Source: Maea johnstoni (Eukaryota; Annelida; Polychaeta; Spionida; Magelonidae). Taken from it: a stretch of DNA of 64,000 nucleotides. The translations under genes and the position numbers were made by a program. Positions 53,935 through 64,000 of this stretch are shown here, piece after piece. Location of the stretch: contig OZ012685.1 of assembly GCA_963942565.1 (NCBI GenBank), forward strand, positions 49,961,939 through 50,025,938, written 5' to 3'. The notes below the pieces were generated by a model. It was not told the origin of the DNA, made no database searches, and saw nothing but the letters and a program-made list of their open reading frames with translations. The number at the start of each line of letters is the position of its first letter. The stretch's first letter is position 1.

Positions 53935-54445
53935 CTGAAGCCAATATGTAAGAAATATATCAACAGTAGGATGGCAGACCCAGGTGGCCGGAATGCAGGT
54001 TGGGTGGTCACACACAATCTCACTAGCAGCACAATCTGAAGCCAATAGGTAAGAAATATGTCAACAGTAGGATGACAGACCCAGGTGGCAGGAATACAGG
54101 TGGGGGTGATCACACACACTCTCACTAGCAGCACAATCTGAAGCCAATAGGTAAGAAATATGTCAACAGTAGGATGACAGACCCAGGTGGCAGGAATAAA
54201 GATATGGTGGTCAAACACACTCTCACTAGCAGCACAATCTGAAGCCGATGGGTAAGAAATATGTCAACAGTAGGATGACAGAACCAGGTGGCAGGAATAC
54301 AGGTGGGGGTGGTCACACACACTTTCACTAGCAGCACAATCTGAAGCCAATAGGTAAGAAAAATGTCAACAGTAGGATGACAGAACCAGGTGGCAGGAAT
54401 ACAGGTATGGTGGTCGCATACACACAATCTCACTAGCAGCACAAT
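53935..54445 (-). pseudogene. Five truncated tandem copies of the protease LDLa exon
   Basis: A ~101-bp unit repeats with spacings of 100, 102, 101, 101 and 106 bp. On the - strand each unit has an acceptor (CTTCAG or relic), the first roughly 65 bp of the LDLa exon ([18 protein letters not shown]), then jumps directly to upstream intron sequence (CATCCTACTGTTGACATATT). None encodes a full LDLa domain, and the period is not a multiple of three. The last copy runs into the LINE at 54446. Confidence 0.88.
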
Positions 54446-55587
54446 TAGTCGGTGGAATTGTCAAGGACTTTCAGCAAATCATAAGGAACTTGAATTTTTT
54501 GCTCAAAAGCACAATGCTCATGTCATTTGTCTCTAAGAAACAGATTTAAAGGATGATCAAATGACTTTAAATAAAAGGTTATGCCAATAGAATAAATCAG
54601 GTACAAAAGATGATATGGATAGGGCACATGGTGGTATCTCCATATTTGTCAATAACAATCTACCTTTGAGTCTTGTAGATGTGAACTCACCTTCGCAAAA
54701 CAAATGTCTTAAAGGTGAATCTTCACACTACAATTACCTTATGTAATCTATATATCCCTCCTAGCACTGCACCTCATCTATGTGATCTTGTACACATAGA
54801 GAACCAATTACCGAATTTGGAATTTCGTTTTTGGTCACATTTATGCCAATTGTGGCTAATTCGTGGCTAGCCAGTTGTAGGTAGTGGAGGAGGCGGGAGA
54901 ACAAAGCCACTTGTGATTGTTGGGATTTCAATTCCAATAGTTACTTGTGAGGAGGGAAGAGCATTGATGCCAAGGGTAGGGGTCATATGGAGCCCTTCAA
55001 GACTAAAGGTAATATTTCTTCAAAATGATGACACCCCAGCTTTATCTACATCCAGCATAAGTCCTTGTACATCAATAGATCCCACCATGTGCTCTCCTCT
55101 TTTTTAATGGATTTTACATGGAGAGTGGAGGAAGATCTTTACGGCAGAGACCACTTTCCTATCATTTTAGAAAGTCATTATCATCCTCCAGATAACATTC
55201 CCCCGAAATGGCTATTTCACAAAGCTCATTGGGATCTTTTTAGATATCTATGTTCAGAGGCCTTCCTGCAGGACCACCATGAAGATTAAGGTCTCCAACA
55301 TTTATAGATAAGCTTTGTGAAATTGCCAATGAAACTATACCTCAATCAAATCCTAACCCAGAGCCTCAGAATTTGAGGGTGTTCCGATGAGTGCAAGCAG
55401 GCTATTATATATCAAAAGTGATCTCTTAGAACTTTTAAAAGATTTCCCACAGATGCAAAGTTACAAGAATATCATGTTAAAAGAGCTGTTCTGAAACTTT
55501 TGTAAGAGAAAGATTTTTAAAAGGGGAACATGTGGTGTCTATCTTTTGTGACTTTGAAAAAGCATATGACACAACATGGAAATATGG
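54446..55587 (+). mobile_element. Decayed LINE fragment (endonuclease and reverse-transcriptase pieces)
   Basis: Conceptual translation gives the start of an APE-type endonuclease (NCQGLSANHKELEFFAQKHN, then ICL.ET), a later piece with YGRDHFPIILE...PPKWLFHKAHW, and a reverse-transcriptase motif (VVSIFCDFEKAYDTTWKYG) near 55540. Typical of Jockey/I-like non-LTR elements. Stops and frame changes are frequent and the segment between endonuclease and RT is missing, so it is a dead, internally deleted copy. A SINE piece (54809-54900) lies inside and a family A MITE begins right after the RT motif. Confidence 0.75.
54809..54900 (-). mobile_element. SINE fragment inside the LINE
   Basis: GGAATTTCGTTTTTGGTCAC to GTGGAGGAGGCGGGAGAAC, the reverse complement of the 3' half of the 43985 SINE. 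Confidence 0.55.
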
Positions 55588-55748
55588 TACAGGTGAACAT
55601 GGATATGACAGACTTAATGGGACCATGCAACTCCGTCAGATACATATATATTGAATACTTGATACGCATCAGACTGGGACCAAACATATCGTCCGTCATA
55701 TGTAAAAATTTGTCTTACAGTGGTCCGCCATATCAAAGTTCACCTGTA
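55588..55748. mobile_element. MITE family A copy
   Basis: TACAGGTGAACATGGATATG to CAAAGTTCACCTGTA, inserted in the LINE RT region. Confidence 0.75.
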
Positions 55749-55889
55749 TCATTGTTGTGATGACCTACTTGACTTCAGCTGGGATCAGCCGTGGCAGCTA
55801 TCAGACGAAGGGAGACTAGGAAACACTTCCACTTGCGGTCTGACTATAGATAAACTGCGCTATTCAAAATGGTCAGTGGTACGCTTCAT

Positions 55890-56120
55890 AATTCGATTTT
55901 CGTTTTGTGTTTTTACATTGAAAATCGAACTTCGACCCCAAATTAGTTTTTCCATTTTTATTTTCCATTTTGAAAAACGAAAATCGAAGACGATGTTCGT
56001 TTTTCAATTTTCGTTTTCCGTTTGAAAAACGAAAATAGAAGACGATGTTCGTTTTTCAATTTCCTTTGCAGTTTTGAAAAACGAAAATCAAACTTAAAAT
56101 CATGTACCACTTCATAATTC
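55890..56120. repeat. AAAACGAAAATCGAA inverted-repeat cluster
   Basis: GTTTTTCAATTTTCGTTTT and its complement alternate, and TTCATAATTC is repeated at both edges (about 55888 and 56112). Possibly a small foldback element. Confidence 0.45.
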
Positions 56121-56129
56121 AATATTCTA

Positions 56130-56590
56130 TCTATCTAGATATCTACCTATCTATCTAGATATCTATCTATCTAGATATCTATCTACCTATATATCTATCT
56201 ATCTAGATATCTATCTACCTATATATCCAGATATCGAGATATCTATCTAGATATCTACCTATCTATCTATCTATTTATCTAGTAATCTATCTAGATATCT
56301 AGATATCTATCTAGATATCGATCTAGATAGATAGATATATCTATATATCTAGATATTGATCCATAGAGATATCTAGATATCTATCTAAATATCTGGATAT
56401 CTATCTATCTGTCTATCTATCTAGATATCTAGATGTTTAGATAGATATATAGATAGATATCTAGGTAGATATATAGATAGATATCTAGATATCTAGCTTG
56501 ATATCTAGATAGATAGATGGATATCTAGATAGATAGATATCTAGATAGATAGACAGATAGATAGATATCTAGATAGATAGATAAATAGAT
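56130..56590. repeat. (ATCT)n / AGATATCTATCT array
   Basis: Dense TCTA and TAGA tetranucleotides. The first half reads TCTA and the second half TAGA, so the array is a large imperfect palindrome. Confidence 0.92.
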
Positions 56591-56592
56591 AG

Positions 56593-57365
<773 letters not shown>

Positions 57366-57565
57366 NNNNNNNNNNNNNNNNNNNNNNNNNNNNNNNNNNN
57401 NNNNNNNNNNNNNNNNNNNNNNNNNNNNNNNNNNNNNNNNNNNNNNNNNNNNNNNNNNNNNNNNNNNNNNNNNNNNNNNNNNNNNNNNNNNNNNNNNNNN
57501 NNNNNNNNNNNNNNNNNNNNNNNNNNNNNNNNNNNNNNNNNNNNNNNNNNNNNNNNNNNNNNNNN
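57366..57565. other. Assembly gap (200 N)
   Basis: A run of exactly 200 N, a length that suggests a placeholder rather than a measured size. Confidence 0.99.
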
Positions 57566-57910
57566 GAGCCGAGGTTTCCTGTGCGTAAGAACAGGCACTC
57601 CGCAAGTGTTGCCAAAAACCTCTGGCTACGATCGATACGAACAAAGCCATCAGGTTATTATGTCTACCGGGTCAACTCGAGTCGAGGCCCAATCAAGGTA
57701 GTGTTTGGATTACTCTATAGACAAGAAACAGGCATGAAAACCCTATTTATGGAAGCTAGATTTTGGTGCCTGGAAAGTTATCTTTGTGCGAAGCTGTGCG
57801 TGAGTTTTATCGGCACAACGAACTTGTACTATAGTGAAAGGCTACACGCAGTTGATAGTACTGCTGCCCTCTCCTTGTAGGGATGATGATAGCATTCAAT
57901 TTAATTGGGT
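57566..57910. other. Unassigned unique sequence after the gap
   Basis: A + strand frame is open from the gap to AATCAAG before GTAGTG at about 57700 (GYYVYRVNSSRGPIK), which could be the end of an exon. No domain is recognised and there is no second line of support. Confidence 0.2.
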
Positions 57911-57999
57911 GTTTGATGCGATATTCGTGTATATGTATAATAACGTTTACATCAGAAAGAACGGATATATAATATGTCCTGGGTGGGGGGGTGTGTGAG

Positions 58000-58297
<298 letters not shown>

Positions 58298-58299
58298 GT

Positions 58300-59228
58300 A
58301 TATGTTTAGGTATATATGGATATATTATAAAAGATTTCCACAAAATAACTTTTACAAAAACGTATTTCCTGAAGCTCACACTGTCCTAAATAAAGAGTCA
58401 TAATCATTTGCACAAATGATTTTAAACAAAGAGTTGTTTTACAGTTTATACAATACAAATGAGGAATGCAATAAATATGAGTATAAACCTGTTAACGTGC
58501 TTGGCAGAAAACAACAAAGTCACATCAGAAGGAAAATCATCTAAAATAACAAATGCCAACTTCAATAGAGGAGAATCTAATGTTAAATAACGAATTCTTA
58601 GGTGTGTCCATTTATTTTCCATTATGCGTCTAGATTTTCAGTTGCCGAAACAAAATGCCGAAATGAGATTAGTAAAATTTGGGTAGTGTTCTGCTTCAAT
58701 GAAATGTATGGAAGAAACGTTTCATAAGTACATACCACAAAGCCTTAAAGCGCTGTTAATCCTTCACGCGGGTGTACACTATTGGTACCGTGAAACATTT
58801 CGCCTTTAAATCCAAGCGGGCAATCTGCTATTGATAATCCACACCAGTATGTAATGTCCATTGATCCATGGATACTCCTCTGTTAAAGTAGATGTGTTAT
58901 ATTTTTGTGACTAGTAGTTCTCCAGTGATTTCACGTTCTTTAATACGTTAAGTGTACTTTTTCGGTCGTGTTCACAGTGTATCTGCATCAACCGCCTGCC
59001 TCTGCCGCTGCTAGTGCTACTGTCCCTGCTACTGTTGCTGCTGCTGCTGCTGCTGCTTGCTTCTGATGTTGATAATGTTGATACGGGCCGGTGGTGCTGG
59101 AAGTGGTTCTGTCTGTCGTCGTACATGAGTCCTCCACATGTTGTGGTTAGTAGTACTCGCAGAGCTGGCGGTTATGGTTTTCACTGATACGGGTACAGAA
59201 GGATCACAGGGTGTAGTACGCATGGCAT
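58300..59228. other. Intergenic, with (CTG)n short repeat at 59030-59057
   Basis: No confident gene. Around 58980-59120 the sequence is GC-richer with CTGCTGCTGCTG. Read on the - strand it gives a poly-Ser frame (58911-59126) that could be a low-complexity exon or simply a repeat artefact. Confidence 0.4.
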
Positions 59229-59262
59229 ATATAAATATGTATATATATATATATATATATAG

Positions 59263-59296
<34 letters not shown>

Positions 59297-59329
59297 ATAT
59301 ATATATATAGTAATATATATATATATATA

Positions 59330-59400
<71 letters not shown>

Positions 59401-59416
59401 TATTATATATATGATA

Positions 59417-59469
<53 letters not shown>

Positions 59470-59534
59470 TATATATATATGGATATATATATATATATAG
59501 ATAGATAGATAGATAGATATATATATATACTATA

Positions 59535-59594
<60 letters not shown>
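59229..59594. repeat. (TA)n microsatellite with TAGA tract
   Basis: About 365 bp of TA repeat with AGTATA interruptions and a short GATA run at about 59499-59519. Confidence 0.96.
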
Positions 59595-59598
<4 letters not shown>

Positions 59599-60662
59599 GG
59601 ATAGATAGAAAGATAGATTATTGACTTACTCATTGCTTAGTATTGACTTGCCAATACCTTTTAATAGTAGCCATGCATGTATCGAAATACTTATGCAAAC
59701 CACACGCCAGTTTCTATACCCTCATTTAATTGTGCTGGGGGCAGATTCCTATGAACCTTCCGCAAAAAAAGAGCACCCCCTGCCTTAGCCTAGTCCTAGG
59801 ACAAGACCTCTTGTATCTTTCTATATTTGACATGCAAACTGTATCGACTCTAAACTGTATTTACCCTGATTTAGTTCTCAAATTGCTCACTGGGTGGCCC
59901 ACACTGACAGTAAGATCGTTCCAGGTCCTTGTTTCTGACTGACTAGTGTAACTAATCTTGGTGCCATCTATCACAGGAACTTAACACCTAGACATTAAAG
60001 GGGAACTTAAGCCTCACATACATATTAGCTTATATGAAAGTGATACATTTCAAGAATAGGATGCTGTCCTCCTTTTTTCTCTAAGTGGTCCCATGAGGGG
60101 AGAATTTTACGTATTGCCATCAGCCTGCCCAGCCCCTGGCAGCCCCTGTTAGCTACTAACTCTGCTAACCTGTCTTTTTGTTCATCCAATTGATGCACAT
60201 GATTTTAACATTTTCCTGTTTGATACAAGATTTAATGCAAATTTCGAAGAGAGTTCTTGTGAAGAGCTTTGCAGTCTATGATTCACTGCTCAGAGAGCGG
60301 GGGCAGGAAGGGACAATGTCACTCATTGACTCACCGCTGATAGCAATTGAAGAACATGGCTGCTAACAGAAGGGGGTTCACTACTGCTTGGGATTTAGGG
60401 AAAGGTATTAACTACCTAGGATTAGTCGATAATTTTCAATGGTCACTACGGTTTCACCCACCACTAACTTCAGGGCAGTCACATATCAGCAGAAAATGTC
60501 AGGAAAACTGGAAACAAATAGGTTTTTCGCACCACTTAAAAACAATTAAAGTCTGGTAGAGTAAATAGTGTTTTATCTGTCCAAAATTGACTTTATGGTA
60601 TACGATAGAAAGCATGAAACCAATATTATATTTCCTTATATTTCCTTTTATTTCGAGTAAAT
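59595..60662. other. Intergenic, no feature recognised
   Basis: Short open frames on both strands without recognisable domains. Confidence 0.45.
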
Positions 60663-61475
60663 ACACATCGACGTCATCTTTTGTAAAGGTCATTCCACAA
60701 ATACACGTGTGTTATCGTGTGTAAAGATCATTCCACAAATACAATGTACGTTATCTTTTGTAAAGGTCATTCCCCAAATACATGTACATTATCTTTTGTA
60801 AAGGTTATTCCACAAATACATGTACGTTATCTCTTGTAAAGATTACTCCACAAATACATGTACGTTATCTTTTGTAAAGATCATTCCACAAATACATGTA
60901 CATTATCTTTTGTAAAGGTTATTCCATAAATACATGTACGTTATCTCTTGTAAAGATTACTCCACAAATACATGTACGTTATCTTTTGTAAAGGTTATTC
61001 CACAAATACATGTACGTTATCTTTTGTAAAGGTCATTCCCCAAATACATGTAGGTTATCTTTTGTAAAGGTTATTCCACAAATACATGTACGTATATCTT
61101 TTGTAAACATCATTCCCCAAATACATGTAGGTTATCTTTTGTAAAGGTTATTCCACAAATACATGTACGTTATCTTTTGTAAACATCATTCCCCGAATAC
61201 ATGTACTTTATCTTTTGTAAACATCATTCTCCAAATAAATGTACATTAACTCTTGTGAAGGTTATTCCACAAACACATATACGCTATCGTTTGCAAACAT
61301 CATTCCCCAAGTACATGTACGTTATCTTTTGTAAAGATCATTCCACAAATAAATGTACGTTATCTTTTGTAAACACCATTCCCCAAATAAGTGTACGTTA
61401 TCTTTTGTAAAGGTTATTCCACAAACACATGTACGTTATCTTTTGTAAAGGTTATTCCACACATACATGTACGTT
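60663..61475. repeat. ~38-bp minisatellite, about 21 copies
   Basis: Unit TTATCTTTTGTAAAGGTTAT followed by TCCACAAATACATGTACG, with variants (CATCATTCCCCAAAT). Regular spacing with low divergence. Confidence 0.95.
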
Positions 61476-61502
61476 GCTCGAGTGACCAAAGACATGGTTC
61501 TT

Positions 61503-61768
61503 CACAGTGCCGACATCTAATTCCTGCAATAAAAGAATGGGAAGGTCGTGCATAATACACGACCACCGGCCAGGTTGCCATCCACTTTCCTGGGCATGGA
61601 TGCATGGATGACCTTACAACTGAACGTAGCTTTGATTCGCAAGATACGCGGTTGATTGATGTGCTTGATTTACTGTTATCCATGGATATGTTATACATGG
61701 GTGTGTGTACAACCAGGCACTAGCAGACGTCCGGTGGACTAGTGCAGGGATTAGATGTCTGTACTGTA
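61503..61768. mobile_element. MITE family B copy
   Basis: CACAGTGCCGACATCTAATT to TTAGATGTCTGTACTGTA. Confidence 0.8.
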
Positions 61769-61809
61769 CATAGGCCTGTGTTGGTGCCACCATACGCTTG
61801 CCACAGACA

Positions 61810-62293
61810 TACTGTAAATCACTTAAGTATAGCGGGAACCCGGGGGGGGGGCACTCAGGTACAGAGGGGGGCCGCACCTTCGTTACGTATTTCGCGGAAG
61901 AAGGGGTCTTTTTTAAGACCTCCGCATGTCCGCGATTTTGTAAAAGAAGGGTACTTTTTTGTACCCAGGTACGAAGTATGGGGGGTCAAAATCCCCTTAC
62001 AATCCACAAAATATACGCGGCTCTGACGCCGAGTGACTACCGAAGTGACTGGGCTTCCGAGATTGCTGCCGCCACTTGCTGCCGCTAAACTAGCAGAGGA
62101 TTATGAAATCTTAAGTTAGTATACTTGTTCCCGTTCATCCAATGTCAGTGTTTTGATAAAAGAAGGGGTGTTTATTTAGTGGAAAAAAATCAGCGTTTTA
62201 TTAAAATAAGGGTGCTTTTTTGGCCAGAAATCAGTGCTTTAGGGGTATTTTTTAATTTTGATAACGAACGTATGCACCCCCCTAAATACCCAA

Positions 62294-62324
<31 letters not shown>

Positions 62325-62502
62325 GGAGCGGGAACAATAAGATAGCGATACAAGCGCTCTGCCCATATGCGCTATTATAAAATCCCCGTCTTTATTAAAT
62401 TCTTAATTGAACTTGCTGCTGCTGCTCCCGTTCACCGCTATCCAGGGCAATACCGTAATTGCGCTGTATAATGTTCACGCCATATTTAAGTGATTTACAG
62501 TA
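61810..62502. mobile_element. Inverted-repeat element containing a nested family E element
   Basis: The outer ends TACTGTAAATCACTTAA and TTAAGTGATTTACAGTA are exact inverted repeats. Inside, at 61838-62325, is a family E element with a G-run start and a roughly 30-base C-run end. GCGGGAAC flanks the E copy on both sides (about 61828 and 62327), a likely 8-bp target duplication. Confidence 0.75.
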
Positions 62503-63555
62503 TATGCCACATATATGATAAAATCGTCAAAGTCTTGCTTCATTGACAGCTGGACGTAGTGAAAGATCCTTTGCTTTCATCGCTCAGTGTCTGGATATTC
62601 GTTACAGTCAGAATAGAGCATGTTTGATTCTTGATCGTATAGAGGCTAAGTGAAATCCAATAATTGATACAGTGATTTTATTTACTAAAAAGAAAATATA
62701 TAAAAACAGACAGAAAGGTAAGGTGACAACTATCGCTGAAATCAAATATGAACTATCAGTGCAGTTACATTATGAACAGTACTATGCTGAAATTAAGGGG
62801 AAACTTCCAATATTTGAACAAAAATGGTTAGATCTGATTCAAATATTAAGGCAAGATATTTAAAAAAGTTCTTATCTGACGAAGAGAAGGATATAGCATT
62901 TGAGATCTTTGTATCTAAATCCATAATCCTCCAATAGTCTACAAGCAGATGCATGTGTTGTGTGGTATAGGTGGCAGTATGTGTTTGTTTCTTTTTCGTT
63001 TGTGTGTGTTGTTAAGAAATAAAATATACATGCGTTTTGCAGAAATTAATAAAAAGTGCAATCCCGGTACTAGTGTCTGGTTATACGCTATTGTCAAAGA
63101 ACAACAGTTCCATAATGGAATACCGTTCTTGCAAAAAAACACTATTTTGTCATTAAAGACAAATGAATTACCATACATGACAATTCATTCCCCATTGAGG
63201 ACGAATGAATTATCAATAATAACAATTCACTTGCGATTATTGAAAATGCATTTGTCAAATAATGTAAGCTATTAATAATGACAATTCATTTGTCATTAGC
63301 GACAAATCGATTGTCATTATTGACAATTCATTTATCATTTATGACAAGAAGTGCTTTTCTGTAAAAAGGGCTTTTCATAAGTTCGAGAATAGCGAGTTTA
63401 GAGATGTCAAAACGGTCTTTACCCTGTGAAGACTATTGTATTTGGTAGTCATTATAAACGTGTATGAGTACGCGTGGAGTGGTTTCATGTTATTCTCACT
63501 GCATTCGTGGTTTTATTTTCACCAAGTGATGCGTGATAGTGTAACTTTAGGACCT
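62503..63555. other. Intergenic, with GACAAATGAATTGTCATT palindrome cluster (63148-63350)
   Basis: No gene seen. ATTCATTTGTCATT and its complement alternate about six times over 200 bp. Confidence 0.5.
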
Positions 63556-63700
63556 TGGTTTTCGTCACATTTATGCCAATTGTGGCAAGCTGCCAGTTGC
63601 CCAAATCACTGGCAACTTTCTCACATGCCCAGGCAGAGGTGAGAGACAGCGAGCAGTCGGTGGCTGCGCCTTAGACCACACAGCCGTCAGAGCAGGCCCT
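63556..63700 (-). mobile_element. SINE copy, inverted (family of 31091)
   Basis: From GTCACATTTATGCCAATTG to CAGCCGTCAGAGCAGGCCCT, the reverse complement of the SINE. The head retains CTTAGACCACACAGCC (box A). Confidence 0.7.
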
Positions 63701-64000
63701 CTCTCTAGACCACCACTTCATACACGAAGCCACCTATCGGTGTCTCGGCGAGCTACTCTTCCCGGGACTCTCCCTTCTCATTATGATTCTCTGCCTCCTC
63801 TCAGTTCTTATTGGCGGGGCCCTCAGGCCACGCCTATCTGGGAAGCTGTTTTGAAATGTTCATAGTCCGGACGGCCATGTTCGAAATCCTGAGGGCGGAC
63901 TGAATATAATTCTCTATTCTGATTGATTATAATATAAATTTTGGCCCGGTATATTACTTTTGCCGCGGAAAATCGTGCCTTCCTTATTTGAATTTAGCAT

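Noticed and set aside
58911-59126. Poly-Ser - strand frame as first exon of the protease
   Set aside because: It rests on a CTG/CAG repeat, with no signal peptide or transmembrane segment and no splice support.

Overview
This window looks like nuclear DNA of a non-vertebrate animal, most likely a marine deuterostome (cephalochordate, hemichordate or echinoderm); the exact lineage is inference. The signs are spliced genes with GT-AG introns of about 0.3-4.6 kb, AATAAA signals, animal-specific protein architectures (adhesion GPCR; LDLa-LDLa-SRCR-trypsin protease), tRNA-derived SINEs, and a very heavy load of short inverted-repeat DNA transposons (MITEs) and (TA)n arrays. There is one 200-base assembly gap (57366-57565).

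Layout. 1-3200: the last three exons (TM5-TM7) of an adhesion-type GPCR on the + strand. 3200-7100: intergenic, repeats and probable promoter. 7110-22482: SLC25A17/PMP34, a peroxisomal carrier, + strand, nine coding exons, with one apparent 1-base frameshift in exon 6. 26322-34561: CRYM (ketimine reductase / mu-crystallin), - strand, seven coding exons, intact, convergent with SLC25A17. 35265-37350: a broken, 5'-truncated DIRS-like retroelement fossil. 37350-46200: no host gene seen; repeats only. 46250-53934: the 3' part of a - strand mosaic serine protease (two LDLa, SRCR, S1 domain), nine exons including a 50-base microexon; its 5' exons are not found. 54446-55587: decayed LINE. 55588-64000: MITEs, microsatellites, the gap, a 38-bp minisatellite and SINE pieces, with no convincing gene.

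Repeat families, named here for reference. A: TACAGGTGAACTTGG ends, TA target. B: TACAGTGCCGACATT ends, TA target. C: a roughly 250-bp dispersed repeat. D: TTAACCCTT ends, TTAA target, about 200 bp, about 15 copies. E: G-run/C-run ends. H: GTCTTAGCCAG ends. I: GTTTGTTTCCTGTAAC ends. Two hAT-type elements have perfect 8-bp target duplications, and a 720-bp near-perfect palindrome flanked by TTAA lies in the last CRYM intron.

Two patterns cut across genes. First, MITEs of several families lie a few bases inside introns next to 5' splice sites: 9 of the 24 donors I mapped have one within about 45 bp. Second, three tandem arrays are each built from a piece of a host exon plus its flank: SLC25A17 exon 4, the SLC25A17 last exon and 3' UTR, and the protease LDLa exon. 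Both were read by eye and need computational testing.
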